Below, one piece after another: positions 1 to 11,098 of a stretch of DNA of 64,000 nucleotides. How positions within the stretch are numbered: the stretch's first letter is position 1; each line of letters begins with the position of its first letter. Below the pieces are notes generated by a model, which was given only the letters and a program-made list of their open reading frames with translations, was not told the origin of the DNA and did not search any database. The DNA comes from Spisula solida (taxonomy: Eukaryota > Mollusca > Bivalvia > Venerida > Mactridae): positions 6,708,501 to 6,772,500 of the forward strand of contig OX365944.1 of NCBI GenBank assembly GCA_947247005.1, given 5' to 3'. The position numbers and the translations under genes were made by a program.

Positions 1-1329
1 TTCCGTACGTGGTTAGACTTAAAGGATAGATCCGATTCTGAAACCGTAATAAATTATGACCATTGATGAACAAATATATCTGTATTCAAAATCATCTTTC
101 GCTCAAAACGGCGAAATCGAATTATTCGAGCATAAATTTACGATACAAATCGTGAATAAATTGAACAGTCCTTGTTTGAATGTTAGCGTTTTGAATAACT
201 TTAAAAGGTTTTGTATAATTTACGTTCTCGCTAACTACAATTAAGATCTGTTAACCTTTAAGTGTACGACACCTTGCATTTCATGAAATAGAATCATACA
301 AATAAATCGTTTATTGTTATCTCAACTCTATCAGTCGATTGTATTGTTTAGTATTTTTCTACATTAATGAATACAATTTTTCTTTGATTTCGGCAGTGTT
401 TATTTAACAAGAATATACGTTTATTTACACATGCCATAAATATTTATACATTTTTAAAGAACACCAAAAGACGCGTCGCGTCTCTCCATAGTCAAGCTTA
501 TTTAACTCAACTATTGAAAATTAAGAAAAGAGCATTGTAGTAGAACATATTTGAATAAACTATTAACAAAAGAAATATTAAATAACACATACGTGAATAT
601 TGTACACTTAAAGTTTCTTACCTTTAAAATTTATCCGAAATGTGATTAAATTTCAAAGAAATCGTCCGTCCAAGAGATAACCGACAGCGATCGTATCCGA
701 ACAGCGTGTTGAAGTCGAATCGTTCACTCCGGTAACTAAGGACGCAGTCTATACCGTTTGGTGATTAATTTAAACTACTTGGCGATATATAATACCGTAC
801 CGGGAGATTAGACGGGTTAATCTTTACCTACTGTTCTACAGTATGTATAGTATAATTTGTTTTATTTCGAAGTAAAACACTATTACAGAAAAAAAATATG
901 TTGGTTATCATGACGTATTAAAATTTATTTATCGACTTTGTACAGTTTGGACAGATAACGGCACACAGACAACACTGTTGTACAATAACCGATACTATCC
1001 GTCTCCTCTCCTACCAATAAATGTGAACAACAAGTCGTCCCCATAGCAATTTTTAACTTAAGCTATGGAATAAAAATGACAGTTTGCAGTTAGTGTATAT
1101 ATTAAATAAATATTCCTTTACAGTGTGGTGCCACGAATACTGCAAACCGGAGAAACTGAATATCACAAAGAAAAAGACCAATGTCGATTTTCTGTTTTCA
1201 ACGGTTGACTAATTCATGCCAAACCAACTATTATGTCATATTTATTTCATTATATCGATAAATCGTTTACATATACGCTGAATATTGCTTCAAAGTTGAT
1301 ACAAGCATGGTATTTTGCATGTCGTCTCC
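1..1329. other. gene-free AT-rich stretch
   Basis: I see no gene here. Open frames are shorter than about 70 codons, have no recognisable motif and no convincing splice sites, and composition is strongly AT-rich. No inverted or tandem repeat stands out. It is probably intergenic or intronic DNA of the host. Confidence 0.6.
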
Positions 1330-1690
1330 GTGTGTTACACATTTGCTATACATTTTATGCACGAAATGTAAGACCTTCGACCTCGAGATGTCACACGGTA
1401 TACACATGGGTTTTGAGTCTATCTTCATTAGTTAAACAATTGCTATAGGCTTCACTTTGTTACTCCCAGATATGGAGCGGACACGAAATTTAAGGCTCAA
1501 ACCTTTAACATTAAACTGTAACATTGACATTGCTCGCTGTACCCCATCTTCATAAGTTACACGTTTGCTGTAAGTATCATGGAATACGGCTCAGGCGTTA
1601 AACAGTTATTGAGCGAGGTCTATTACAGACTGACGCACGGAAACCATTACTATAACCCCCTTTCACTTCGTAGCGGGGAATTAAAAATTC
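1330..1690 (-). mobile_element. hairpin-headed tandem-core repeat, family E-like
   Basis: Read on the minus strand this begins near 1679 with a hairpin (about 1651-1679) pairing a CCCCGCTACG arm with a GGGGGTTATA arm, then runs into two diverged core units. The units are recognisable by similar words around 1333-1360 and 1430-1445 and again near 1550-1575. The CCCCGC...GGGGG head resembles the elements at 2774-2806 and 53673-53705, although the cores differ. It fits the non-autonomous hairpin-ended class described for the other families in this window. The 3' end is not clearly defined, so the left boundary is approximate. Confidence 0.45.
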
Positions 1691-2535
1691 AATCTTTTAA
1701 TACCAAACTATTGAAGACCATTATGAAATGTGATAAATGATCCCGATAGGTAATGAATGCCAAGTTGTTTCTAAGCAACACAAAACATACTCGATGCGTT
1801 GTACATATTGATGCAGTAATTGTTAAACATCTGTCCCTAAACGGCAGTGATAGGTGTTATAATGCGTATGCATATCGCATGTACACCCTTTTGCGAACAG
1901 TGTAAAGTTAATATGGCATTGTAGAAATTGGTACATTCTGCAAAATGACGAGCTATACTGCCTTACAGCCGAAAAAGGGTTAAGGTTAAAACCTTTCCTC
2001 TGGGTGTAACCTTGATCTTTAACCGAGACGGCAAAACTGCGTTGTCTGCCCATCCCACCGATGGATGTGCTGAACATTGATATCAGGTACTTTATTATCT
2101 TTCAAACATTGTAAGAGATACTGAGTACGGACGGATGAACAGGCAGTTATAACATATAATATAGCCTACTATGTATCTCCCATAGTGGGACATAACATAC
2201 ATGATGTATGAAGAAATCGCTTGCATTGCAAACGCCATAACAAATCAGTAAAGTTCATCCAAACTGTATTCATCATCAACATCGACCTAGGACATAAATG
2301 TTGCAAGGTCATCGATCTAATAAACTGAAAGTATCACGGAGATGTCATAAAAGTAATTATAGCTACAGGAACGAGTAATCAAATGAAGTCCATACAAAGT
2401 TCATGGCTAGTGTAAGTTATAACGACACTAGTGGACTTCTCTGAAAACACCTCAAAGGAATACCATCCCAGATTATATGAATGAGCAATTCGTGGACAAA
2501 GATTCCTGATTATCACGTGATTAGTCGACATAGAG
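1691..2535. other. gene-free stretch
   Basis: No gene recognised. The longest open frame (about 84 codons, minus strand, near 1823-2077) has no family resemblance and is compatible with chance. Confidence 0.5.
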
Positions 2536-2806
2536 TCCTTGAAAAGCGGACATTTCGCGAGGTCAAACGAATTTGCTATTTTAAGTAGTTCGCGAAGTCA
2601 AATGTTTTTGATTTTTAAAACTTCAGAAAGAACTAGAGCTATCGCTGAAGTGATGAATCATACCCAACTTTTGTACCGAGTTATTTTAAAATCCAGTATA
2701 AAGAGACGACAAAGTTACAGAGCGGACACGATTTTGCTAACAGAACGACAGACCAACCAACCAGTTGACTACAGTATACCCCTTTAAACTTTGATTGCGG
2801 GATATA
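2536..2806 (-). mobile_element. hairpin-headed repeat, family E copy
   Basis: The minus-strand 5' end is a hairpin at 2774-2806 (ATATCCCGC arm against AGGGGTATA). It is followed by the words AAAGTTACAGAGCGGACACG (2713-2732, plus sense) and a run of CCAACCAACC. The same combination recurs at 53600-53705, so this is a dispersed family and not a unique sequence. The core contains direct repeats of the GCGAAGTCAAA/GCGAGGTCAAA type near 2558-2600. No open frame with coding character is present. Confidence 0.55.
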
Positions 2807-3436
2807 ATTACTTTCAGTGGTTTTACCACTGCTGTTCAATTTCACGAACTTAAATTTTGCAAACTTGCCGTTTTCGCGAATATAGCGAAAATTAAACCAT
2901 CGCGAAAGGTTCTGCTCTTGCAGTATATTGATAAAGGCAACAAGAAAGTGTCAATACTCAAATACTTGTAATTAAGAACACAATAAGATTGAACACTTTT
3001 CTGATAGATCCACATGTATGAAGAATGTATTCTGTACTTAGACTTCATTACCTATTCTGAAATATGTATTAAACGAACGGTAGATTACTCTTGCTTTAAC
3101 TAGACAGGAACACGATGTAAAAGGGTGAACAGTTATCTCCCTTCTTAGTAGGTTGACAAAACCTGATTATAAACCCATATTAGGACTTTGTAGCTGTTTT
3201 TTAAGTGTTGGACATTGCGGTATGTGCTAGCGATATTTACTTTTAGTGTCCCTTTCTGTGCTCAGCTGTTTCTGTTGAGTGAGACCTTCCCTGTCCGATT
3301 TGGTTTTGTCTTTTTGTATATTATAATACACTGTACTAAATAGTCTAGACTCAAAATTAACCATGCAATTGTATGAAAAAAGCGCAATCTAAATTTGGTA
3401 TTTATTATGTATTCATTGTCTCCCTTATTGTCATCC
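2807..3436. other. gene-free stretch
   Basis: AT-rich sequence without a recognisable gene, RNA or repeat. It lies between the family E repeat and the left end of the Harbinger element. Confidence 0.5.
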
Positions 3437-3622
3437 AGCCCGTTTCATAAAGAATCATAAGTCTAAGTTTTGACATAAGTCCGTTTCAAAGAAGCTGTCA
3501 TAAGTCCGATTTAAGAACGATTATTGAAATCTTCAAACGGAGGTTATTTTTTATAATAGAACGCACGCTAAATTTCCCGTTATACGTTATAGCACGCGAA
3601 TTCAACGTACCGTCTGCTAAAG

Positions 3623-3780
3623 ATGGATTCTTTAAAACGGAGAAAGGCCAACTGGACGGAGGCCGAATTGATTGCATTAACAGAGGCTTGCAAGGATTAC
3701 GCAAGTCAGTTGAGGTCAAAATTTTCTCCTGCGATGACACATGCCAAGAGATCTGCTATTTGGGTCGATATTACGGAAAG
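3623..3780 (+). CDS. Myb/SANT-like DNA-binding protein, first exon (Harbinger accessory gene)
   Basis: The frame opens with ATG at 3623 and gives about 52 residues beginning MDSLKRRKANWTEAELIAL. This is the start of the Myb/SANT-like domain (the Myb_DNA-bind_5 type) that accompanies PIF/Harbinger transposases: basic stretch, W-T-x-x-E at about residues 11-15, helix 1, a K-F-S loop and a final A-I-W around residue 46. It ends exactly at AG|GTAAAT (3779-3786), a good splice donor, and the frame hits a stop directly afterwards, which supports an exon. In the family this protein binds subterminal element DNA and helps the transposase. The next exon, which should carry a K-T-G-G-G-P motif, is not visible downstream here, although such an exon exists from another copy at 40911-41019. 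Family assignment rests on motif pattern only. Confidence 0.6.
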
Positions 3781-4186
3781 GTAAATACTTCGTCCATTCC
3801 AAGGGGGAGTTACTACAAACGGTGTCCAACAGGCGTGGTGTTGTTGTTAAATGATTTTTCAGCGTTATTCAGCGTTAGCTGTCTAGCTTGGAATTTGACC
3901 TACTTTAAAAACCAATGAAATGTTCACAAAAAAATCGAAGAAACTGAATACTTACTTCCCATTGGTCAGATTATGCTATACTCATCACAAAAGATACCGC
4001 GATAAAGTTACCTTTAGATACGGTAGATACACACCGAGGTCTGTTATTCGCGTTTCTCTCAGTGCGTAATGTATTTCATATTACATTTGTAATTCTATTT
4101 TTTACTGTTTGACCTTAATGTGACCGGGTCAAGTATACAATGGATTTATATTAGTAATACAGCGCTTGCAAATTTACTATCGGAAT

Positions 4187-4266
4187 TAGCTACATAAGTA
4201 GCGCGTTCGTCTTCACCATATCTTTTGTGAGCAGAGGGCCTCGAGTTCAAATCCTACAACAGCCTA
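4187..4266 (+). repeat. tRNA-like SINE head or degenerate tRNA pseudogene
   Basis: The sequence TTAGCTACATAAGTAGCG near 4187 resembles a pol III A box, and GAGTTCAAATCC at about 4243-4254 resembles a B box, spaced roughly as in a tRNA. The intervening part does not fold as a full tRNA, so a tRNA-derived SINE remnant is more likely than a functional tRNA gene. It lies inside the Harbinger element. Confidence 0.4.
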
Positions 4267-5239
4267 TTTTTTCTGATTTTCTCTTTCCCCATTTTGTTTT
4301 TGTCTATAATTTCGACGTTAATGTTAGGTAATTTAAGTCCCAGTTTTTTCAGACATAATGCGCGCTAAATTTTAAAGTCTGGGTTAAGTTTGGAATCACC
4401 ACATATCGCTATAATTGCCGGATAGAACGTACCGCAGAATATAGACTAATTAATACATATACCTATATTACTATTCTTTTTTTATTTAATGACAAACAAT
4501 TTACATGGATAAATATATAAATTCTAGTTTGATTAGTGTTTTCAATTTCAACGATATGAAATAACGTTTGCATCTTTATTGAAAACAAGTAAACATATCT
4601 GCTATATTAACGCTGTTTATCTTTTTTAAAAATATTTCTTGTTTCTGTTTGCGTTCGATCGAGTCAACTCTTCGAAATTATCACTTGTCCGGGACAACTT
4701 TCAAGATTCAGAGGTTGATAACCGTCGCCAGAGATTTGATATGAATTATGATACATGAATGGCCATTTATTCTGACATTAAGCCGGGTTTCCATGGAGCG
4801 TATTTTTTCAGCGCGTAATTACGCGCCGAAAAACTGCTTCCATGAAGCTGAAAACAGACGCGGTTTTTTTGGATAAAAACGCGTATCTTTCATCAATATT
4901 TAAAAACAATGTGACTTTCAGGCCATAACAAAAGATGCAATTGCATGTTTTCTGGCCCATTTGACAGATTATGAGGAGAAGATGGTGGTTGCGTTTTTGG
5001 TCAGACAAAATTGTTGATGTTTTTCAAAAATACAGGGATACTTCTATGAGCTTCTTGTCAACCTGTTAAACAAAATCCATGCAATTTAAGTTAAATTGCG
5101 TCAATAAACATTACTAGAATCAAGGAAACTACATCAATTTATACCCCAAAAGTCATTTTACTCGCGTCCATGCGTAAAAAAATCGCTACCCGAAGCAATT
5201 TTTTTCGGCGCGTACTATTTTACGCGTCGAAAAATATGG

Positions 5240-6862
5240 AACGCCAAATCTACATATACTCAAATAATTGTAGAGGTTTTTAAATATTTGGAGAGCTCTT
5301 CAAATAATTGTAGAGGTCTCAAATTTAATTAAAGATATCTCCAAATAATTATAGCGCGCAATAATTCTAATAGAGAGGTCATTAAATATATGGAGAGCTC
5401 TCTAATTCAATTTCAGATATCAAAAATTGATTTTAAAAAATACAAGTAAGTAATTGTAGACCTCTACAATTTATTTGAAGATATCAAAAATTAAACTTTA
5501 ATTCAACTGTATTTAAGGGGCTCTCTAATTGAATTGAAGAGGTCTCTAACTGATTTAAAGACATCACTGATTGTTTTATAGCCCGCTACAAATTAATTTA
5601 TAGAGCTCTTGAATTGAAATAGAGACCTCTCTAAATCAATTATAGCGCGGTGAAATTCATTTAAGATATCTTGAATTCAGTGTTAACATATGCAATATCT
5701 ACATATACTCAATTATTTATAGAGGTCTTTAAATATTTGGAGAGCTCTGTAAAATATTTGGAGAGGTCTATAAATCAATTAAAGATATCAAAAATTCGCA
5801 TGTAACGCGGAATAATTCCTTCGTTTTTGGAGATATCTGTAATTCAATTCAAGAGATCTCCATTTGAATTGGAGACCTCAATTATTGTTTTACAGCGCGC
5901 AAGAATTGAAATTGAGAGGTCTATAATTCAATTGTACCGCGCTACAATATTGTAATCGCAATTCATCAACAACTTTGAAGAAAATAACTGCTCCCTACAC
6001 TTGCGCGCGTAAGAAGAGAAAATATGGATGACGTTGACTCACAACAGACAGACACCAATAACTCACAACAGGGTAAGTGTCTTAAAGGATAATAATGTAA
6101 TTATCCATATTTTCCGCCAAAATATTTTTGGAAATACTAACTACGTCTGCAATCAGCTCCATTGTTTTTCCTTTTGTAACGATAAATTTGATTGGACGAT
6201 GGATTTTCTGGCGAGGGAGTAATTATTATTTGTATGATGCATTCAAATAAAACAATTGTAGCGCGGTACAATTGAATTATAGACCTCTCAAAAATCAATT
6301 CATGATCTCATTAATTCATTTCTTGCGCGCTGTAAAACAATTATTGAGGTCTCCAATTCAAATGGAGACCTCTTGAATTGAATTATAGATGTCTCCAGGT
6401 CAATGGATTTAATCGCGCTACAAACGAATTTCTGATACATTGTATCATAAATTGAATTATAGATCTCTCCAAATGTTTTACAGAGCTCTCCAAATATTTA
6501 AAGACCTCTTCAAATAATAGAGTATATGTAGATTTTGCATTAATTCAAGATATCAAAAAATGAAATTCACCGCGGTCAAATTGATTTAAAGACCTCTATT
6601 TGAATTATAGAGCTATCTAAATCAATTGTAGAGAGCTATAAAACAATTGGAGATGTCTTCAATTCAATTAGAGACCTCTTCAATTCAATTATAGAGCTCT
6701 TAAATACGGCCTAAATTTTTGATATCTTCAATTGAATTGTAGAGGTCTTCAAATCATTATTGCGCGCTTTAAATCAATTTTTGATAGCATTAATTGAATT
6801 AGAGATCTCTCCAAATATTTAAAGACCTCTACAATTATTTGAGTTTATGTAGATTTGGCGTT
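5240..6862. repeat. inverted arms of about 20-bp modules with hexamer palindromes
   Basis: Both arms (about 5240-5945 and 6256-6862) consist of modules near 20 bp: an AT-rich stretch of about 14 bases of the type AATTGAATTATA followed by a hexamer from a small set. The hexamers are GAGCTC, GAGGTC or GACCTC, GATATC, and GCGCGC or GCGCGG. The order of hexamers varies from module to module. The arm-start phrase with CTACATATACTCAA recurs inside the left arm at about 5698-5712 and, inverted, inside the right arm near 6520-6534, so each arm contains a duplicated start. The two arms are inverted relative to each other around a non-modular centre. No coding frame runs through it. Confidence 0.7.
6024..6072 (+). 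CDS. possible short first exon in the centre of the nested element
   Basis: An ATG at 6024 starts 16 codons reading MDDVDSQQTDTNNSQQ, followed by CAGG|GTAAGT, a strong splice donor, at 6069-6078. The stretch is acidic and polar and is in the only non-modular part of the nested fold-back element, which is where a transposon gene would sit. No second exon is recognisable, and such a short frame can arise by chance. I do not assign a function. Confidence 0.25.
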
Positions 6863-7048
6863 CCATAGAAAAACGCGTCAATGGAAACGTCATCATGCAA
6901 CATAGACTGAAGCGAATAAATACGCGCTGAAAACTCGCAGGTTTTACGCTTCATGGAAACGGGTTTATACATACAATTTTGTGTACAAATAATGAGTTTA
7001 ATACCATATATAAGACCAGATCTACTTTTGTTCAAATGTTTGTCTTAC

Positions 7049-7267
7049 CAGTATTGATGCAGGTATTGCGTCTCCACGGTTTGTCGGATGTTCAATGTGG
7101 GGTTTTAAGCAATCTATCAAGTCTATGATTCCACTTCTATCGAAACGATAGCGGCTGATCAATTCCTTATCGTTCAACACTTCTAGAGCATTGGACCGGT
7201 CCCGAAAAACCCTAACTTTTCTCATTATTGTTTGATCATCATCATCAATAAAAAAGAATGCCGCCAT
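7049..7267 (-). CDS. HARBI1-type Harbinger transposase, first exon
   Basis: The minus-strand frame begins with ATG at 7267 and gives 73 residues, ending at a splice donor CTG|GTAAGA (7049/7048). The N-terminus MAAFFFIDDDD is acidic. The block RVFRDRSNALEVLNDKELIS, then R-Y-R-F-D-R and a short leucine-rich helix, then A-I-P-A-S-I-L, is the N-terminal region of Harbinger nucleases before the DDE core. In the family the protein cuts and joins the element ends together with the Myb-like partner. The exon is intact, but the downstream DDE exons are not found; the nested element begins about 80 bp beyond the donor (higher to lower coordinate). An upstream GTG-type start is not needed. The element is therefore a relic. 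Confidence 0.7.
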
Positions 7268-7769
7268 CTTTATCGTGACGTATATCAGTCTTAAGTTTGA
7301 CATAAGACCAATATCGTACTTAAGACAATTTACATGGAATAAACTAGGTATTTCAGGTTGATTATCTTCGAATTTGAAAGCATTTTACCTCTTTAATCGA
7401 TTTAAGCCATAATATTTCGTAAACAAACCGTAGTTAGGTACCTAAGAATTATTCAAAACCTCGACTATTCATCGAAATTGCACCCAAATCGAGAGAAAAA
7501 ATGGCGGCCATTTCTTTGAAGTTAGGATCGAAATCGCACTTAAAAGTTAAGACTGCCTTCGATCGGTCTTAAAGTTACGCACTATTTAGGACCGATATTT
7601 CACTTAATATTCTTTATGAAACGGTCATAAGTGTAGACCTCTGACTTGAGCATTATTTACTTGTTCATTACGTCATATCTCGATTTGTTCAATTACGTCA
7701 TTTTACTAATTGAAAGTAGGTCATCCGACTAAACGGGCTTTTCAACGTTAACTTTTGAGACTAAAGGCT

Positions 7770-8162
7770 GCTAATACAATGTAGTTCAGCAGTTTTACTG
7801 TTGTAACTAGGTCATTCAGCGTAGGCATTCTGCCTTTTGTTTGCTGAATCTTTTCTATTCAGCTTTTAAACAGCTTTCTAACAGTTAAAACTAGGCATTA
7901 TAGTTCTTTTGCTGTGGAAACAGGGTCATTCAGCTAGTTATAATTTATTATTCTTTTCGACAGCTTGGACTTTGGCGGATCTGCGCTTGTTTAGTTGGGC
8001 ATTGTGTCTTTATGTTTCCAAGTCAAAGTCAAGTCAAATACCTTTTATTCTCTCATTTCATGTTTACATGAAAAAATGAGGTTAACAAAATGTAAAGATA
8101 TTATCGACATTATTATTCCTGTGCTCGGTGGGTTCAGTTGGGCGTTGTGCTTTGTGTGTTTT
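7770..8162 (-). repeat. dispersed repeat with GCTGAATGACC-type units
   Basis: The plus sequence contains repeated words such as GGTCATTCAGC and TGCTGAATC/ATTCAGCTTTT, which are the reverse complement of the units at 12230-12420 and 22010-22130. Further right, TTAGTTGGGCATTGTG (7991-8006) and CAGTTGGGCGTTGTGC (8137-8152) match, in inverted sense, the CACAATGCCCAACTAA phrase near 12536. So this is a minus-strand copy of the repeat annotated at 12130-12740. It abuts the family A element that begins at 8163. Confidence 0.45.
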
Positions 8163-8485
8163 TAGCTCACCTGTCACAAAGTGATAGAGTGAGCTTTTGT
8201 GATCACTCTTCGTCCGTCGTCCGTCAACAATTTGCTTGTGTAGACACTAGAGGTCACAATTTTGACCTAATCTTTATGAAACTTGGTCACATTGATCATC
8301 TCAACAAAATCTAGGTCAACTTCGATATATGGTCATCCGGGGTCAAAAACTAGGTCACAAGGTCAAATTATAGAAAAAACTTGTGTAGACACTAGAGGTC
8401 ACAATTTTGACCTAATCTTTATGAAACTTGGTCAGAGTGATTATCTCAACAAAATCTAGGTCAGGTGCGATATTGCGTCAAATCA
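8163..8485 (+). mobile_element. family A hairpin-headed tandem element (5' part)
   Basis: It starts after a T-run with a hairpin at 8164-8195 (AGCTCAC ... GTGAGCT, tiny AAA loop), then a TCCGTCGTCCGTC stretch and CAACAATT. Two core units of about 155 bp follow (from about 8236 and 8386), each with GAGGTCACAATTTTGACC, TTTATGAAACTTGGTCA and AAAATCTAGGTCA. The 3' hairpin and TCTTGTT end seen in complete copies are missing. No coding capacity. Confidence 0.75.
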
Positions 8486-9558
8486 CAGGTACTTTCAATC
8501 TTACATGGAAATATGGCAAATACAAGCACTGTCATGTCGGTGCTAAAAGTGCCCATATATTCTACATAGTTGCCCTATCTTTGGAAACAAAGTAAGACAG
8601 GACTTAAACAGGCGAATCCAGGCATTAAATGGATCTATAGCAGAACCTGTATATATATTATGGAACTCTAACAGTGATGATATGACTATCGAACACTAGA
8701 TTCCTGATCATTTTGTGCCATTTTTGAAACTACAAGATATGTTTGATTAAGATCGTGAGGCAATGGAGTAATCAGAATGTCAAGGAGAAGAAAAAAGCAA
8801 TAAGCCACAAATCACAACCAAACTCCATTGAAGGAACAGGCAGAAGAATTTATTACGATTTCCATACATGATTCTTCCAATGGGGATGGTGCGATGAAAT
8901 AAAATGACAGTGAACGAACATGCGATAGAAAAGATAGAAGGAAAAGAATACGAATACATATTTCGAACTATGAGATCACCGGCTAAATATATTGAAGGTG
9001 TTAAGGATACTGCTGACAGTGGTGATAATTTCAAGCTCAAGAATGGTGAGAGAGAACAATTGAAGAAAGCACCAAGCACGAGCACTGATATGACGTATTT
9101 AGAAGGTACTGACAATGAGAAAATGGACAGAGATTACACAACACGGAAAATCATAGATGGCAAAGAGACGACAAAAAACCCCTTTTGACTTTGGATACAT
9201 CCAAGATGTCAACTCTGGACGGTACATACACCATATGATGACAAAGGAGACAGCAGCTCCAGAACTGCTGAGCAATTTGGCATGTACCTGCAATAATTAT
9301 TGAGGGTGGTTGCATTTGCTCTATTAATGAACAATCGTGTTCTGAAGCATGTGACTGCAAGGGGTTTGGGGATAGACCAAAGTGTCTGTTCCAATTTATT
9401 CACTATACTAACAGCTGTGGAGTTTGATGACCAATTTTCTTAAGATATTTTGACAGGTTGACCTATGCATTGCTGCTTGAAATGTCCCAATGTAGTAAAA
9501 GTATGTATTGACAAGTGTTGCGATTAGTAGATAGAGTTCATACTTTTTCCGCAACTTT
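8486..9558. other. no recognised gene; one hydrophilic open frame
   Basis: I see no recognisable gene. The longest frame is 8904-9188 (+), which reads 94 residues rich in Lys, Glu, Asp and Thr with no hydrophobic core and no motif I know; its ATG context and flanks give no support for translation. It could be a lone exon or chance. Confidence 0.4.
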
Positions 9559-9995
9559 TTAGCTCACCAGAGCACAGCGCTCAAGGTGAGCTATTGTGAT
9601 CACCCTTTGTCCGGCGTCCATCGTCAACAATTGGACTGTTCACACTCTATAAGTCACAGTTTTCACTTAATCTTTATGAAACTTGGTCACACAGTTTGTT
9701 TCTATGAATTCTGGGCAAAGTACGTATCTGATCATCTGGGGTCAAAAACTAGGTCACACTGAAGAAAACCTTGTTAACTCTCTAGAGGTCACACAGGTAA
9801 ACACAATTATAACATCATATATGTCAAGCTCGCCTTTCAGTACAATCACCAGTTTTAGCTCACCTTTTGTGACAGAGTAGCTTTTATTTTCACTGCGTCC
9901 GTCCAAAATGTGCTTGTGTAGTCTTACAATTTCGGCCTTCTCTTTATGTGACCATCTCAACAAAATCTAGATCACAATGTCAAATTATAGCGAAT
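9559..9995 (+). mobile_element. two abutting family A copies
   Basis: The first copy starts with a hairpin at 9561-9592 (AGCTCACC ... GGTGAGCT, inner GAGC/GCTC pairing) after a T-run, followed by the usual CAACAATTGGACTGT and about 1.5 core units to about 9810. A second head, TTTTAGCTCACC, starts at 9853 and continues with TCCGTCC and AACAAAATCTAGATCAC to about 9990. Both lack the 3' end. Either the second inserted in the tail of the first, or an array was broken. Confidence 0.65.
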
Positions 9996-11098
9996 TTTCG
10001 GGCGCAAAGCCCCTTAATAAATTTCGCATTAAGTCAACGTGTCACGTGGTTTGGTCAGAGTTTGAATTCACTAATGGATCTGAAAATTTGTGTTCCAGTC
10101 TCGCGGTGACAGAAAGATACTGAAAAATGGCCGCCAATAGAATAACAAAAGTTACATGAAATGCGTTATTCTGTAGCTCATAAATTTTCTTTTATATTTT
10201 AATGATGTTTAAAAATATTCCAAAAACTCTAGTAGGCCCATCCAGAACACATTTTAATAAGGAAGATACATACTCTGTTGCTTCGTATAGCACTTTGATC
10301 GACCGCCATCTTGGAACGCTGGAAAAACAGAGAAAACACAGAATGTGACAGCCTGCATAGAATCAGTAATTGATCAACTGATTACGCCATGAAAGTACTT
10401 GTTCTAAACAAGGAAAGTCGTATTATTATGCACATAATCAAGGTAGTTATACAGTGAACAAACGAAAGCAGGTTCGTATCGTCCTTCGTTACTTCGTACC
10501 CAAAAATGTCACAAATTTTCTACTGACTGCACATTTATGAATCATATGATCAGCAATCATTCTGTACTAGATTGATCATGTTACTAATAATTAAGGACAT
10601 CTGACAAGTAGCTATGAGAATTAATCAAAATTATGAAAATGAACAATTTAATATTTATGATAAAATTCGCCAAAATAGGCTGTGCCTTAGTTCATATTAG
10701 AAAAACGATACATTGTGTATGCTATACAGTCTATTTTCACTGGACTGAACCTAGATGAAAGTTGGCCAGAATGTTTTTGAAAGATTGAATCTGGGTCAAG
10801 TTTTAATATGTCAACTTATAATATGGATTAGGGATGTAAATAAGAAGGTTAAGACGGACAATATGAACACATTGTACATGTAGAGAGGCATTTACTTGAA
10901 TCTTAGTCAGAAATTGTAAATGATTACTTAGGTCACCACCATAGGGGCCCGCATGTATCACCACAAAAGATGAACGACCTAGGCCCCACTTTGTTCTCAC
11001 GGTCGTGGCCCCTTTCGAAATTAAATAGTGTCAAACAGTTTCTACACAATAACTCGTAGTAGGATTGAATTTGTATTTTTTTGGCGCTAGTAAATGCG
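9996..11098. other. gene-free stretch
   Basis: No gene is recognisable. The part at 10860-10990 shares loose similarity with 16680-16800 (words such as CATTTACTTGA and GACCTAGG with GCCC), so it may be an old dispersed repeat. Confidence 0.45.

Larger units (their letters stand above)
4783..6968. mobile_element. nested fold-back element inside the Harbinger copy
   Basis: The ends are imperfect inverted repeats: GGGTTTCCATGGAGCGTA at the left (from about 4785) against GTTTCCATGAAGCGTAAA read on the minus strand at the right (to about 6966). Both are followed by CAGCGCGTA blocks. Inside, the sequence TATGGAACGCCAAATCTAC at 5236-5254 reappears inverted at 6847-6865, and the arms between these points are built from short modules (separate entry). 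The unique centre at about 5946-6255 contains a small candidate exon. A target duplication is not certain. The class is unknown; long composite arms of tandem modules resemble fold-back elements such as Galileo, but no transposase is visible. The left shoulder (4890-5160) holds an open frame ending LTDYEEKMVVAF, which could be an old coding remnant. Confidence 0.55.
3437..7625. mobile_element. decayed PIF/Harbinger DNA transposon, about 4.2 kb
   Basis: The two ends carry inverted repeats: about 3439-3461 reads CCGTTTCATAAAGAAT plus a further ATAAGT block, and the reverse complement appears at about 7600-7625. Between them are the two genes that define PIF/Harbinger elements, facing each other: a Myb/SANT-like DNA-binding exon on the plus strand (3623-3780) just inside the left end and the first exon of a HARBI1-type transposase on the minus strand (7049-7267) just inside the right end. 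The catalytic DDE exons are not recognisable, and a second element (4783-6968) sits between the two genes, so this copy is non-functional. A 3-bp target duplication, expected for the superfamily, could not be assigned because the left end has extra bases before the repeat. Confidence 0.7.

Noticed and set aside
4783..6968. Piece of the Harbinger element itself
   Set aside because: It has its own distinct inverted ends and composition, so nesting is the simpler reading.
8904..9188. 94-codon hydrophilic open frame as a gene
   Set aside because: No motif, no splice or promoter support, and overlapping frames on the other strand are longer. Kept only as a remark.
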